Notes under the pieces: model-generated
The model's input: only the letters and a program-made list of their open reading frames with translations
The model's database searches: none
What the model was told of the DNA's origin: nothing
Program-made: the position numbers and the translations under genes
Source: Gilliamella apicola
GTDB lineage: Bacteria; Pseudomonadota; Gammaproteobacteria; Enterobacterales; Orbaceae
Assembly (NCBI RefSeq): GCF_003202915.1
Contig: NZ_QGLP01000005.1
Location: 846,721-910,720 of the forward strand
Direction of reading: 5' to 3'
DNA: 64,000 bases
In this document: in pieces, positions 1-8,700 of the stretch
How positions within the stretch are numbered: the stretch's first letter is position 1
How the letters are laid out: each line of letters begins with the position of its first letter

Positions 1-1637
1 GGGACGTAGGTCACCAAGCTTACCCACATAAAATTTTAACTGGTCGACGCGATCAGATGCTAACTATTCGCCAAAAAGGGGGACTACACCCTTTTCCTCA
101 CCGCAATGAAAGCGAGTATGACGTCTTAACTACTGGGCACTCTTCAACATCGATCAGTGCCGCACTGGGTATAGCTATTGCTGAACAAAAAAATCAATCA
201 GGTCAAAAAATTGCCGCCATTATTGGGGATGGTGCATTAACCGCTGGCATGGCCTTTGAGGCAATGAACCATGCTGGGCACATTAAACCTGACATGCTGG
301 TTATCGTTAATGATAACGATATGTCAATTTCGGAAAACACCGGTGCCCTTAATCAGCATTTAGCACAAATATTATCAAGTAAAGCCTACACCTCACTTCG
401 AGAAAGCGGTAAAAAAGTGCTTTCGAATATACCGCCTTTAAAAGAGTTATTCAAAAAAACCGAAGAGCATCTCAAAGGTCTGGTTACCCCTGCTATTTTA
501 TTTGAAGAATTAGGCTTTAACTATATTGGTCCAGTTGATGGACATGATGTTGAAACATTGGTTACCACCCTAAAAAAAGTTAGACAACTAAAGGGGCCAC
601 AATTACTGCATGTTATCACCCAAAAAGGTAAAGGTTATGCTCCAGCCGAACAAAATCCAACCTTATGGCATGGTGTACCAAAATTTAATCCAAATGAAGG
701 GATATTACCTAAGTCAAATAAAATTGCCCCAACCTATTCCAAAATATTTGGTGATTGGCTTTGTGAAACAGCTGAGCACGACAACCGTTTAATGGCAGTC
801 ACTCCTGCTATGAGCGAAGGTTCTGGCATGACCGCATTTGCTAAACGTTTCCCTAAACAATTCTTTGATGTCGCCATAGCCGAGCAACATGCCGTGACGT
901 TAGCCGCTGGCTTTGCCATTAGTGGATTAAAGCCAGTAGTTGCCATCTATTCGACTTTCTTGCAACGGGCATATGATCAAGTGATCCATGATATTGCTAT
1001 CCAAAACTTACCTGTTTTATTTGCTATCGACCGTGCAGGCATTGTCGGGGCAGACGGCGAAACCCACCAAGGCGCATTCGATTTAAGCTTCTTACGCTGT
1101 ATCCCAAACTTGGTCATCATGACACCAAGTGACGAAAACGAATGCCGACAAATGCTCTATACCGGTTATTTGCACAATGGACCAGCAGCAGTACGATATC
1201 CTCGTGGGGAAGGTAATGGTGCACACTTAGCGCCATTAACAGCTATACCTCTGGGACAAGCCAAACTTTGCCGTACAGGTGAAAGTATTGCTTTACTCAA
1301 TTTTGGCACATTATTACCAGAAGTTTTACAAGTGGCCGAACAAATAAATGCTACAGTGATAGATATGCGTTTTGTTAAACCGCTTGACGAAAAAGTCCTT
1401 TTGCACATTAGCCAAAGCCATAATATACTTGTCACCATCGAAGAAAACAGTATCAAAGGTGGAGCAGGAAGCGCCGTCAATGAATTTTTGTTATCGAAAA
1501 AAATAAAATGTGATATTTTAAATATCGGATTGCCTGACGTTTTTATCCCTCAAGGCTCGCAACAAGAGATGCGCGACGAACTCGGGTTAAACGCTAAACA
1601 TATAATTGACAAAATTAACAAATTTAGAAAACTATAG
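1..1637 (+). CDS. dxs: 1-deoxy-D-xylulose-5-phosphate synthase, 5'-truncated by the window edge
   Basis: Condenses pyruvate and glyceraldehyde 3-phosphate to DXP, the first step of the MEP isoprenoid pathway, which also feeds thiamine and pyridoxal synthesis; cytoplasmic and ThDP-dependent. The reading frame is already open at base 3 with [17 protein letters not shown], which aligns with E. coli Dxs from about residue 77, so the true start lies left of the window and the internal ATG at 57 is not the start. Visible motifs are the ThDP/Mg motif region [15 protein letters not shown], the [10 protein letters not shown] segment of the pyrimidine domain, [15 protein letters not shown] and the C-terminal transketolase domain ending near the FIPQG motif. 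zapA follows after only 7 bases, an arrangement unlike E. coli, where dxs follows ispA. No disruption is visible. Confidence 0.97.
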   Translation, partial: DVGHQAYPHKILTGRRDQMLTIRQKGGLHPFPHRNESEYDVLTTGHSSTSISAALGIAIAEQKNQSGQKIAAIIGDGALTAGMAFEAMNHAGHIKPDMLVIVNDNDMSISENTGALNQHLAQILSSKAYTSLRESGKKVLSNIPPLKELFKKTEEHLKGLVTPAILFEELGFNYIGPVDGHDVETLVTTLKKVRQLKGPQLLHVITQKGKGYAPAEQNPTLWHGVPKFNPNEGILPKSNKIAPTYSKIFGDWLCETAEHDNRLMAVTPAMSEGSGMTAFAKRFPKQFFDVAIAEQHAVTLAAGFAISGLKPVVAIYSTFLQRAYDQVIHDIAIQNLPVLFAIDRAGIVGADGETHQGAFDLSFLRCIPNLVIMTPSDENECRQMLYTGYLHNGPAAVRYPRGEGNGAHLAPLTAIPLGQAKLCRTGESIALLNFGTLLPEVLQVAEQINATVIDMRFVKPLDEKVLLHISQSHNILVTIEENSIKGGAGSAVNEFLLSKKIKCDILNIGLPDVFIPQGSQQEMRDELGLNAKHIIDKINKFRKL

Positions 1638-1644
1638 GTTAAAT

Positions 1645-1938
1645 ATGGAAAATCAAGCTGTCACTGTTCAGATTTTTGGGCGAACGTTAAAGTTTAATTG
1701 CCCAGTCGAGGAAGTTGACGCACTTACAAATGCGGCAAAAGATTTAGATGCACGCTTAATAAAATTACGAGAAAGATCACCTCAAATTGGTAGCGATCAA
1801 CTTATCATGACAGCTGCACTAAATTTGTCTTACGAACTAACCAAAGAACAAGAAAAAAGCAACGAATTTGCAAATAGATTAAAGATGCTACAACAGTTAC
1901 TCGATTCTGCTTTAAATATAAACAGTTCGTCTGATTAA
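1645..1938 (+). CDS. zapA: Cell division protein ZapA
   Basis: ZapA is a small FtsZ-ring-associated protein that cross-links FtsZ filaments at midcell. The 97-residue product has the family pattern: a short beta N-terminus (VTVQIFGRTLKFNCP), a dimerisation helix with DLDARLIKLRERS, ITMTAALNLSYEL-like residues and a long C-terminal coiled coil (about residues 55-92). An in-frame ATG-like extension inside dxs is possible, but the start at 1645 is preferred because it begins the conserved domain and has an AGG six bases upstream, overlapping the dxs stop. As in E. coli, zapA is followed by 6S RNA and fau; what differs is that dxs lies directly upstream, so zapA is probably co-transcribed with dxs. 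Length is normal for the family. Confidence 0.95.
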   Translation: MENQAVTVQIFGRTLKFNCPVEEVDALTNAAKDLDARLIKLRERSPQIGSDQLIMTAALNLSYELTKEQEKSNEFANRLKMLQQLLDSALNINSSSD

Positions 1939-1961
1939 ATGTAAATAATCAACAAATGCTA

Positions 1962-1989
1962 TTGTATGATTTTTAAAATTTTGTATTAT
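1962..1989 (+). promoter_or_regulatory. Probable sigma-70 promoter of 6S RNA
   Basis: A -35 box TTGTAT (1962-1967) and a -10 box TATTAT (1984-1989) are separated by 16 bases. They place the transcript start at about 1995-1996, just before the conserved 6S closing stem. The promoter call is inference from sequence; the agreement with the RNA 5' end supports it. Confidence 0.65.
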
Positions 1990-1994
1990 AGTAA

Positions 1995-2178
1995 ACACCT
2001 CTGAGATGTTCGCGATATGGGTTAGTCCCCTGAGCCGATAATCTTTAATTTAGAATGGTATGATTTTTAATTGGTGTGTATGCCTAATTGATTTAGGAAA
2101 CCTAAAAATTAAAACATGCTGTTCACCTTGAACTTCGGGTTCAAGGGTTACGACCCTAACGACATCTTGGAGTCTTTC
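1995..2178 (+). ncRNA. ssrS: 6S RNA
   Basis: 6S RNA mimics an open promoter and sequesters sigma-70 RNA polymerase in stationary phase. Seen here: the 5' element CTCTGAGATGTTCGC, then GTCCCCTGAGCCGAT, and the 3' segment TTCACCTTGAAC..GGTTCAAGGGTTACG, all recognisable from enterobacterial ssrS. The terminal stem forms fully: 1999-2008 pairs with 2163-2172 (two G-U pairs). Length of about 184 nt and position between zapA and fau match E. coli, where ssrS and fau are co-transcribed. An open frame running through the 3' half is a by-product, not coding. Ends are approximate. Confidence 0.95.
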
Positions 2179-2205
2179 ATCCCGCTTTCTTTCAAAAGAA
2201 AAACC

Positions 2206-2745
2206 ATGAATATTCGGCAATCAATCCGTCAAAAAAGACGTGAATTATCACTGGCACAACGCAATAACGCGCAAACCATTATCTATCAAAAAATCAAAAA
2301 ACACCCAGTAGTAAACCAAGCGCAACATATTGCGATTTTTTTATCATTTGATGGTGAAATCGATACTAAACCGATTATTGAATATCTATGGCAACAAAAC
2401 AAATCGGTCTATTTACCGGTACCTGTTGCTGACCATCAATTACTCTTTTTAAATTACTCGCCGAAGACTCCATTGATAAAAAATAAATTCGGCATTTTAG
2501 AGCCGGCAGTCGATGAAACCAATAGCATAACGATAGAACAACTTGATATTGTCTTTACACCACTGGTGGCTTTTGACGAGCGCGGTTATCGCATGGGTAT
2601 GGGTGGTGGCTATTATGACCGAGCATTAGCCAATTATCAAAAACAGCAAATCTTACCGATTGGATTGGCTTTTGCTTGCCAAAAAGTCGCAAAACTCGAT
2701 AATCAACCTTGGGACATTAAGTTACCTGAAATTATTTATGCTTAA
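2206..2745 (+). CDS. fau: 5-formyltetrahydrofolate cyclo-ligase
   Basis: Converts 5-formyl-THF to 5,10-methenyl-THF with ATP, recycling the only stable folate formyl species. The 179-residue product (MNIRQSIRQKRRELS start) shows the family features: an N-terminal basic helix, PIIEYLWQQNKSVYLPV, FGILEP, the TPLVAFDERGYRMGMGGGYYD phosphate-binding segment and a C-terminal PWDIKLPEIIYA. The frame is open further upstream, but that part is 6S RNA, so the ATG at 2206 is chosen; it begins the homologous domain and gives the usual length. It lies 27 bases after 6S RNA, the conserved ssrS-fau arrangement. A folate function also occurs at 20.2 kb (fhs), but the two loci are not linked. Confidence 0.94.
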   Translation: MNIRQSIRQKRRELSLAQRNNAQTIIYQKIKKHPVVNQAQHIAIFLSFDGEIDTKPIIEYLWQQNKSVYLPVPVADHQLLFLNYSPKTPLIKNKFGILEPAVDETNSITIEQLDIVFTPLVAFDERGYRMGMGGGYYDRALANYQKQQILPIGLAFACQKVAKLDNQPWDIKLPEIIYA

Positions 2746-2773
2746 TGGCAAAAAGTAATTCGTCCTCTATATT

Positions 2774-3385
2774 TCATTTAGTAATAATCTTCTTCAATTT
2801 ATTCAATAAATCAGCATAATTTACTTTGCTAAAATCATCTACATTCACTTCAAACAATGCCCCTAATGCAAATTTATCATATTGTCTATCATGGCAAATT
2901 TGATAAAACTTTTCTTTTGTTATCAAATCATCGGCAAGATTACGATCAGCTAATTCGTCACCATAATGATAGTGCGTCATAATATGCGATAAATGACGTT
3001 CTAAAGAGCGATCGCGCTTATATCGGCGTTGCCAAAGAATATCAAAATTAGCCACCAAGCGAATGGTTATTACCTGATAATGGTAGCGATTGGCAAAATC
3101 ATTTAAATGATTTTTTTGCTTATCGCTAAATGGATATTCCGAAATAATGATCTTCTTGCCAGCATCCATATACCACTGCAACACCCCATAATAGAAATGC
3201 CAAACTTTTTGTTCTAAGGCATTTTTCTCAGCAAGTGAATTAAAACCCACGGAGTCAGCATACAACTCCTTTGCTTCATCGGGCGTCAACAGCAAACTGT
3301 TGGAGAATTGTTGCTGCAATAGATGAATCAAATAAGTTTTTCCGGTACAAGGACAACCAGCAAGTAAGATCAAATATTTTGGCAT
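2774..3385 (-). CDS. P-loop ATP-binding protein (AAA/zeta-toxin-like kinase fold), last gene of the PTS operon
   Basis: A 203-residue protein with a clear Walker A at residues 10-17 (GCPCTGKT) right after a hydrophobic strand. It is followed by a kinase-like middle (KIIISEYPFSDKQ, a Walker-B-like strand) and an arginine-rich lid-like segment (WQRRYKRDRSLERH). This is the layout of small P-loop kinases and of AAA_33/zeta-toxin-like proteins. It lies 11 bases downstream of a class II aldolase gene and is the terminal gene of the minus-strand PTS operon, so a role in phosphorylating a sugar or an intermediate of that pathway is plausible. The substrate cannot be read from the sequence. No antitoxin-like partner is adjacent, so a toxin role is less likely. 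Confidence 0.75.
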   Translation of the reverse strand: MPKYLILLAGCPCTGKTYLIHLLQQQFSNSLLLTPDEAKELYADSVGFNSLAEKNALEQKVWHFYYGVLQWYMDAGKKIIISEYPFSDKQKNHLNDFANRYHYQVITIRLVANFDILWQRRYKRDRSLERHLSHIMTHYHYGDELADRNLADDLITKEKFYQICHDRQYDKFALGALFEVNVDDFSKVNYADLLNKLKKIITK

Positions 3386-3396
3386 ATAAGATTACC

Positions 3397-4254
3397 TTAG
3401 TTAATACGATGATTAACATTAAGAAACAAACTCATTTTATGTTTGACAATATCTTTAACTGCTTGATTAGCTGGAATCACATTATGCCTTAGCGATTTAT
3501 TAACTTCAGTTTGAGCAAACTGATATTTAGCAACTTGTGTCCAATTAACTAACAACTCAGTACCGACATTGAATTTACGAATACCATTATTAATCAGCTC
3601 AGGATAATCTTCCTCCTTCACTCCAGTACCACCATGAATAACTAATGGAATATCAACCATTGCATGAATCTCTTTAAGTAATGGAATGTTGACTTCTGTT
3701 TTCGATTTAAACTGACCGTGATTAGTCCCGATTGCTACCGCTAAAGCATCAATCCCCGTGGCCTGTACAAAGGCCAAAGCATCACTAGGCTTAGTGTAAA
3801 CTTTATCGTTAACTCCAACGTGAATACCTTCCTCGGTGCCACCTATAGTGCCAAGCTCACCTTCTACCGACACACCTCGAGCATGAGCATATTCGACCAC
3901 AGATCGAGTTTTTAATATATTTTCTTTAAACGGTAAAGATGAACCATCAAACATAACCGAGGTAAATCCACTATCAATCGCCTGTTTGATATCATCAAAA
4001 TTTTTAGCATGATCAAGGTGCAAAACCGCATCGACAATTTCTTCATCAGCGATGGCTTTTATGGTATTGACCAAGACTTTAAAACCAATATAACGAGCGG
4101 TATCAACACTTGTCTGGATAATAATCGGTGCGCCAACCTCTTTTGCGGCCCGAAGCATATCCGGTAACATTTCTAAATTATGCGTGTTAAATGCGCCAAC
4201 AGTAAAATTAAGTTTAGTCGCTAATTCAGTTACCGCTTTAAGTGTAGTGTACAT
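3397..4254 (-). CDS. Class II ketose-bisphosphate aldolase (KbaY/GatY/FbaA family)
   Basis: A zinc-dependent aldolase that cleaves a ketose 1,6-bisphosphate, such as fructose- or tagatose-1,6-bisphosphate, or a ketose 1-phosphate, to DHAP plus an aldehyde. The 285 residues show the family core: VLHLDHAKNFDD (catalytic Asp and zinc His), SVMFDGSSLPF, EGELGTIGGTEEG (zinc Glu), GTNHG (zinc His) and VIHGGTG (zinc His and phosphate loop), with FNVGTEL near the end. Length is typical for the GatY/KbaY group. It sits in an operon with an ascorbate-type PTS, so it probably splits the phosphorylated sugar made by that transporter. A second, divergent class II aldolase is at 29754-30593. Substrate is inference only. 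Confidence 0.9.
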   Translation of the reverse strand: MYTTLKAVTELATKLNFTVGAFNTHNLEMLPDMLRAAKEVGAPIIIQTSVDTARYIGFKVLVNTIKAIADEEIVDAVLHLDHAKNFDDIKQAIDSGFTSVMFDGSSLPFKENILKTRSVVEYAHARGVSVEGELGTIGGTEEGIHVGVNDKVYTKPSDALAFVQATGIDALAVAIGTNHGQFKSKTEVNIPLLKEIHAMVDIPLVIHGGTGVKEEDYPELINNGIRKFNVGTELLVNWTQVAKYQFAQTEVNKSLRHNVIPANQAVKDIVKHKMSLFLNVNHRIN

Positions 4255-4265
4255 AACTTTTTCCT

Positions 4266-4667
4266 TTAATTTCGTTGAATTGTAGCTAATTTGGCAATAT
4301 TGCGCATTTCATCCATTTTATTCATCCAAAAGTCGATATCGGCAATAGATCCTGATTTTGCTGCCTCTGCACGTTTATGGTTATACAAACTCATTAGGAT
4401 TTTATATCCTTCACCAATTGATCTCTTTTGTTGCATGCTGGTTTCTAAATACTCCATAGCCAAATCAACACGCTTTAACTGGTTATACAGTATTCCTATC
4501 TGTTCATTACAACTGGCCAACAATTGAACATCATCGGTATGGGTAATTTGTTGTTTGAGTTCATTAATCTGATGTTCAATTTGTGCAATCTCATCAGCTG
4601 CAAGCTCTCTTGGAGTTGATGGTTCTACTTGAACAGGTGGTTTATTCTTTTTAAAAAAATTAAACAT
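4266..4667 (-). CDS. Small helical protein of unknown function inside the PTS operon
   Basis: About 133 residues. After a short basic N-terminus (MFNFFKKNKPP) the protein is predicted largely helical, with a coiled-coil-like stretch rich in E, Q, I and L (about residues 25-55) and TPR-like helices with YNQLKRVDLAMEYLETS. No signal peptide, membrane segment or catalytic motif is visible. The start at 4667 is chosen because AGAGG lies about six bases upstream; a GTG two codons earlier would overlap that ribosome binding site. It lies between the IIC gene and the aldolase gene with gaps of 11-13 bases, so it is part of the operon. I do not recognise the family; an accessory or scaffolding role is conceivable but unsupported. 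Confidence 0.75.
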   Translation of the reverse strand: MFNFFKKNKPPVQVEPSTPRELAADEIAQIEHQINELKQQITHTDDVQLLASCNEQIGILYNQLKRVDLAMEYLETSMQQKRSIGEGYKILMSLYNHKRAEAAKSGSIADIDFWMNKMDEMRNIAKLATIQRN

Positions 4668-4680
4668 GATCACCTCTTAA

Positions 4681-5970
4681 TTAAAAATTCTTCAATAATG
4701 GGCTCAAAATCCAAGCATAAAGCAAGGCCACCGTAACGGTATCCACATCTGTCGCTGTGGCATTAACGAATCCCATTTGATTAAAGATAGTGACTAACAG
4801 CGCGGGTAATAAAGTGATAAATATCCCATGGGCAATCCCACCAATTAAAGCGCCACGACGTCCACCTACGGCATTACCAAAGATCCCAGCGGTACCACCA
4901 GCAAAAAAGTTAGTTAGCATGCCAGGAAGAATCATCGCTAGGCCAAAGAAAGGTAAAGTTAACATCGCAATTACCGTACCAATGGTGGTAGTAATAAAAC
5001 CAAGAATAACGGCATTTGGGCTATAGGGAAAAAACACCGGACAATCAAGTGCAGGTATTGCATTAGGAACAATCTTCATGGCGATCCCTCTAAAAGCTGG
5101 CACGATTTCACCCAGTAATAACCTAACTCCGGCTAACAACACATAAATACCAACTACAAATATGATTGCTTGAGTAAATGCATAAATGATATAGTTTTGA
5201 CCGCCAGATAGTGTCGAAGCGTATTCTTCACCCGCAAAAAGCACGGTGATAATATATAAAGGAAGCATTACCACCATAACTGATAAATAGGTATCTTGTA
5301 AAAACTCAAACGATTTTGGTAATTTTATATCTTCGATTGAGCGTTTATTTTCCCCTTTCTCACCTACAACATAAGCAACACCCGCCTCGAACAAATAACC
5401 TATAGTACAAAAATGCCCAAGTGCGATATCATTCGAACCAGTAACTTTACGAATAATAGGTTGTGCAATCGCTGGCATAAAGACAGCAAAAAGTGCACCA
5501 ATAACACCACCGACTAAAATCAAGCTCACACCTGAAAGACCAGCGAAACTACCGAACACGGTTGTCATGGTTGCCATCCAAAGAATAGCCTGGCCGGTTA
5601 AAAAGATATATTTAAAACGCGTAAAACGTGCAATTAAAATATTAAAAATAAATATCATTAAAAAGGTTAAGGCAATATCTCTACCCAAACCTAATTGATT
5701 CATAGCTTGACCATTGATTGCCTCAATGGAAGGAATAATGCCTTGCATCTCAAAGCCAGCAGTAAAAATTTGGCCAAAATAACTCAAACTACCAACAATA
5801 ATACTTGAACCGGCATTGAGCACCTGAAAACCGAGTAAAGTTTTTAACGTTCCAGATATCGTTTGTCCTACCGATTTTTTTTGCAGAATAAGACCAAACA
5901 TAGCAATTAAACTAATTGTGATAGATGCTTGAGTTAGAATATTATCAATAATGAAGTTAATTACGTTCAT
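4681..5970 (-). CDS. PTS EIIC component, ascorbate-type (UlaA/SgaT family)
   Basis: Membrane-embedded sugar channel of a phosphotransferase system. The 429-residue protein is almost entirely hydrophobic with about ten or more membrane segments. It carries features of the UlaA/SgaT family: the N-terminal LTQASITISLIAMFGLILQKK, SGTLKTLLGFQVLNAGSSI, GHFCTIGYLFEAGVAY and the C-terminal FFAGGTAGIFGNAVGGRRGA. The IIB gene lies 20 bases upstream. The UlaA family includes ascorbate transporters and many systems of unknown sugar specificity. Because the operon contains an aldolase but no ulaG/D/E/F homologues, the substrate is probably not ascorbate itself but another sugar, sugar acid or polyol. That last point is inference. 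Confidence 0.9.
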   Translation of the reverse strand: MNVINFIIDNILTQASITISLIAMFGLILQKKSVGQTISGTLKTLLGFQVLNAGSSIIVGSLSYFGQIFTAGFEMQGIIPSIEAINGQAMNQLGLGRDIALTFLMIFIFNILIARFTRFKYIFLTGQAILWMATMTTVFGSFAGLSGVSLILVGGVIGALFAVFMPAIAQPIIRKVTGSNDIALGHFCTIGYLFEAGVAYVVGEKGENKRSIEDIKLPKSFEFLQDTYLSVMVVMLPLYIITVLFAGEEYASTLSGGQNYIIYAFTQAIIFVVGIYVLLAGVRLLLGEIVPAFRGIAMKIVPNAIPALDCPVFFPYSPNAVILGFITTTIGTVIAMLTLPFFGLAMILPGMLTNFFAGGTAGIFGNAVGGRRGALIGGIAHGIFITLLPALLVTIFNQMGFVNATATDVDTVTVALLYAWILSPLLKNF

Positions 5971-5990
5971 AATGCTCTCCTTTTTGCTTA

Positions 5991-6293
5991 TTAAAGCAAT
6001 CCTTTCTCTTGTAAGACCGGACTTAATTTTTCATCAATTTCCGACTTCGAAACGATATTTTTTAGGTATACAATCGAGGTGTGGTCACTAATATTAAATT
6101 TGGCAAATTGCGAACGAAAATTTTCTGCGGTAATAATAATATCGACATTCATCGACGCGGCAGAAGAAATATCCGTATGATCTAATTTGGCATCAATACC
6201 TTTAGCTTTTAGTACATCTTCAGTTGCCATCTGGGCAGCAAAACTACTACCAAGACCGGCACCACAAACAAATAAAATAGATAACTGACTCAT
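5991..6293 (-). CDS. PTS EIIB component, ascorbate-type (UlaB/SgaB-like)
   Basis: A 100-residue cytoplasmic phosphotransfer protein with the lactate/ascorbate IIB fold. The phospho-acceptor cysteine is Cys10 in the loop FVCGAGLGSS directly after the first beta strand. The second strand region (AKLDHTDISSAAS) and IIITAENF match the SgaB pattern. It takes phosphate from an EIIA and passes it to the sugar carried by the neighbouring EIIC. No separate EIIA gene is seen in the operon; the only EIIA-like domain is at the C-terminus of the regulator encoded just upstream. A Shine-Dalgarno GAGGATCCTCC is seen before the ATG. Length is normal. Confidence 0.9.
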   Translation of the reverse strand: MSQLSILFVCGAGLGSSFAAQMATEDVLKAKGIDAKLDHTDISSAASMNVDIIITAENFRSQFAKFNISDHTSIVYLKNIVSKSEIDEKLSPVLQEKGLL

Positions 6294-6314
6294 CGAGGAT
6301 CCTCCTATGGCTTA

Positions 6315-8411
6315 TTACGTTAAAGCAGGGGTTGGTTCATTAAATAAAATCGCTTTAAATTGCGAGACACAATTACACATTAATAAGCGATCAAGCTTAC
6401 TTTCATCATTAATCAGTTCGATCAAACTGCGCATAATATTTAGGTGAGAAAAGGAATCGATAGCCGCCAAACAAAATATAATCTTAACTGGCCCCATATT
6501 CTGATTTCCAAAATCGACAGGATCACGCATGGTCATGACACTAAGTCCTAATTGATTAACACCATCTTCAGGCCGAGCATGCGCTAAAGCCAAATTTTTG
6601 CCGATAACGATATACGGACCATATTGTTCAAGCGAGCTAATCATGGCATCGACATAATTTTTTGAAATATAGTTTTTCTGCAAAAGCGGTTGAGCAACAA
6701 AAGTGATAGCTTGCTGCCAATTAGAGCAAGTTTGTTGCAATATAATGTCATCATCGGTAAGAATATCTTTCAACATAGGTTGGATTTTCCTTTTATTGAT
6801 TTTAAGATTATTAATAGCTAAACACTTCTCCAATTGGTTATAAATTGGTGCAGACACCACTCCGCCACTCTCTTCAATTAAATTAACTAAAGCATAAAAA
6901 AGATCAGTGGCATCAGTGCAGTGATTAACCATACGTTGGTGATCACGGTTTTTAGCTAAAAAATCTGTAATGATAGGGTGATTTTTTTCTTTTAATATTG
7001 GTTCTAACACCAAAACAGGATGTTCATAATGTGATAATGGAAAAGTCGAAAAAATCAAATCGAAATCAAGTTGCTTCAATAAATGTTGCTCATTACGAGC
7101 CAAAATAGCCAAAATCTCGATATTGAAAAATTCTTTGAGTGATTGAGCTAAAAGATTAGAGGTCGCAATACCATGATCACAAATGACCACCGCTTTAAAA
7201 TAGTAACTTCGTTCTTGGTTGATCTCACTGGCGAAAGCAGAAAAATGAATGGTTAAAAAAGCAATTTCATCTTCAGACACCTTATTTCTCAAAGTGGTCT
7301 CAAGATTTTGGATAAATTGTGCAATAGCGGAATAGATAACACCATAATTCTGTTTAATATTATCCAATAACGGATTAATGATATGGATGTTATTGCTTAC
7401 CCGCGCAATTAACCCGGCTAAATGCTTACATAAATTTTCGTATAACTGTTCTTGTTTAACAGAAAATGGAATTTGTGTCTTTTCCTCAATATAATTGACC
7501 AATTTAATCGCCAATAATTGCGCATTTAACCAATCGATAGAATTATTGATATCCTTAGTATTAAAGGTCTCCAACATATAAATGATATATTGCTGTTCTT
7601 GACGACTAACTTGTAAAGCCGCGTGCTGACAAACCAACCGAATAAATTGACTAATACTGCCGGAATCATTATGAATAAAATCAGCTCGAATCTTAGTGAG
7701 ATGGTGATTTTGTTGATTACGAATAACCCAAATTGCAGTAAAAATAACAATTTGTTGTTTATAAATTTCATCATGAACTTGGCTCATTGTTTCTTCAGCT
7801 AGTTCAAATAACTTATTAATCAACACTTGTGGAATGTAATTAAATAATAGCTGTTGAATTAAACTTAACTCTTTTAATGGCCGTTCATAATTGAGATTAC
7901 CTGCATATTGATTAATCACTTCATACATCATTAAACGAATAGAACGTTCTAAACCAACTAATTGCATTCCTAATTTAGGTTGACTCACCAACTCAATATC
8001 ATATTTTTTTAAACGTAATTTAAGTTTACGAATATCTTCGTCTAACACACTTTTAGAAACATAATAGCTACTTTCTTTTTGGCTCAAAATGGTAGGCCTA
8101 ACTGAAAAAGCAATAGCTAACAATAGATCAAATTGACGTTCTTCTTTGCTTAAAATGGGGGAAATGGGTAATTCTTGTAAGGCAAGCCTAACTAACTGCT
8201 TTTGTTCACGGCTACCCTTGATAATAAAACCTTTATTACGGATTGAGGAAATAAGTGGTAATGCTCTTTTGTATAAAAAATCATTTATTTCTCGTATCTC
8301 ATTTCGCATTGTACGAGTACTTATCTGAAACTCTTCCGACAATGTCTCAATAGTTAATGGATAATCAATAGATATGAATTTTTTAAATACTGCAATTGTT
8401 CTTGTTCGCAT
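6315..8411 (-). CDS. PRD-containing transcriptional regulator with EIIB- and EIIA-like domains (BglG/MtlR/LicR type)
   Basis: About 698 residues. Order of parts: an N-terminal HTH (LTIETLSEEFQISTRTMRNEIREI, about 15-45), a second helical DNA-binding part, two PTS-regulation domains in the middle, an EIIB-like domain with Cys in VVICDHGIATSNLL (about 410) and a C-terminal EIIA-like domain with the probable phospho-histidine in ALAHARPEDGV (about 620). Such proteins activate their PTS operon depending on phosphorylation of the PRD and EII domains. The start at 8411 is chosen over an upstream GTG that would coincide with the AGG ribosome binding site; spacing is still long (11 bases). It is the first gene of the operon. 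The EIIA-like domain may also serve as phosphate donor for the IIB protein, since no other EIIA is present. Confidence 0.88.
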   Translation of the reverse strand: MRTRTIAVFKKFISIDYPLTIETLSEEFQISTRTMRNEIREINDFLYKRALPLISSIRNKGFIIKGSREQKQLVRLALQELPISPILSKEERQFDLLLAIAFSVRPTILSQKESSYYVSKSVLDEDIRKLKLRLKKYDIELVSQPKLGMQLVGLERSIRLMMYEVINQYAGNLNYERPLKELSLIQQLLFNYIPQVLINKLFELAEETMSQVHDEIYKQQIVIFTAIWVIRNQQNHHLTKIRADFIHNDSGSISQFIRLVCQHAALQVSRQEQQYIIYMLETFNTKDINNSIDWLNAQLLAIKLVNYIEEKTQIPFSVKQEQLYENLCKHLAGLIARVSNNIHIINPLLDNIKQNYGVIYSAIAQFIQNLETTLRNKVSEDEIAFLTIHFSAFASEINQERSYYFKAVVICDHGIATSNLLAQSLKEFFNIEILAILARNEQHLLKQLDFDLIFSTFPLSHYEHPVLVLEPILKEKNHPIITDFLAKNRDHQRMVNHCTDATDLFYALVNLIEESGGVVSAPIYNQLEKCLAINNLKINKRKIQPMLKDILTDDDIILQQTCSNWQQAITFVAQPLLQKNYISKNYVDAMISSLEQYGPYIVIGKNLALAHARPEDGVNQLGLSVMTMRDPVDFGNQNMGPVKIIFCLAAIDSFSHLNIMRSLIELINDESKLDRLLMCNCVSQFKAILFNEPTPALT

Positions 8412-8478
8412 AAAACCATTCACCTATTTACTTCATAAATTTAGTATAAGTGAGTGATAGTGACATACCTAGTTGGTA

Positions 8479-8503
8479 TTTTTGCAAATAATCATTGCAA
8501 AAA
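8479..8503. promoter_or_regulatory. Perfect inverted repeat upstream of the PTS regulator, possible operator
   Basis: TTTTTGCAA (8479-8487) and TTGCAAAAA (8495-8503) form a perfect 9-bp inverted repeat with a 7-base spacer, about 70 bases upstream of the regulator start. The spacing (centres 16 apart) would suit a dimeric regulator. Which protein binds is unknown; autoregulation by the PRD regulator is one possibility. Confidence 0.4.
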
Positions 8504-8700
8504 TTAATTATGGATTAGGTATTTAAAAGTGAGATATCGTGTTATTTATAAAAAATGAGGTGATTTACCAAACGAGAGGATGTATTAATAATTAGCGAAT
8601 TATTATGCCAACGTAAGGCAAAAGTAAAACAAATGTATGGCAAACGAATTAAAAATTATGCATTTGCCACAAAATAAAATTGAATAAATGATTGGCTAGA

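Noticed and set aside
2116..2205. An upstream extension of fau
   Set aside because: This stretch is the 3' part of 6S RNA, and fau homology begins at 2206.
2774..3385. Zeta-type toxin
   Set aside because: Only the P-loop kinase fold supports it; there is no epsilon-like antitoxin gene and the gene lies in a sugar operon.
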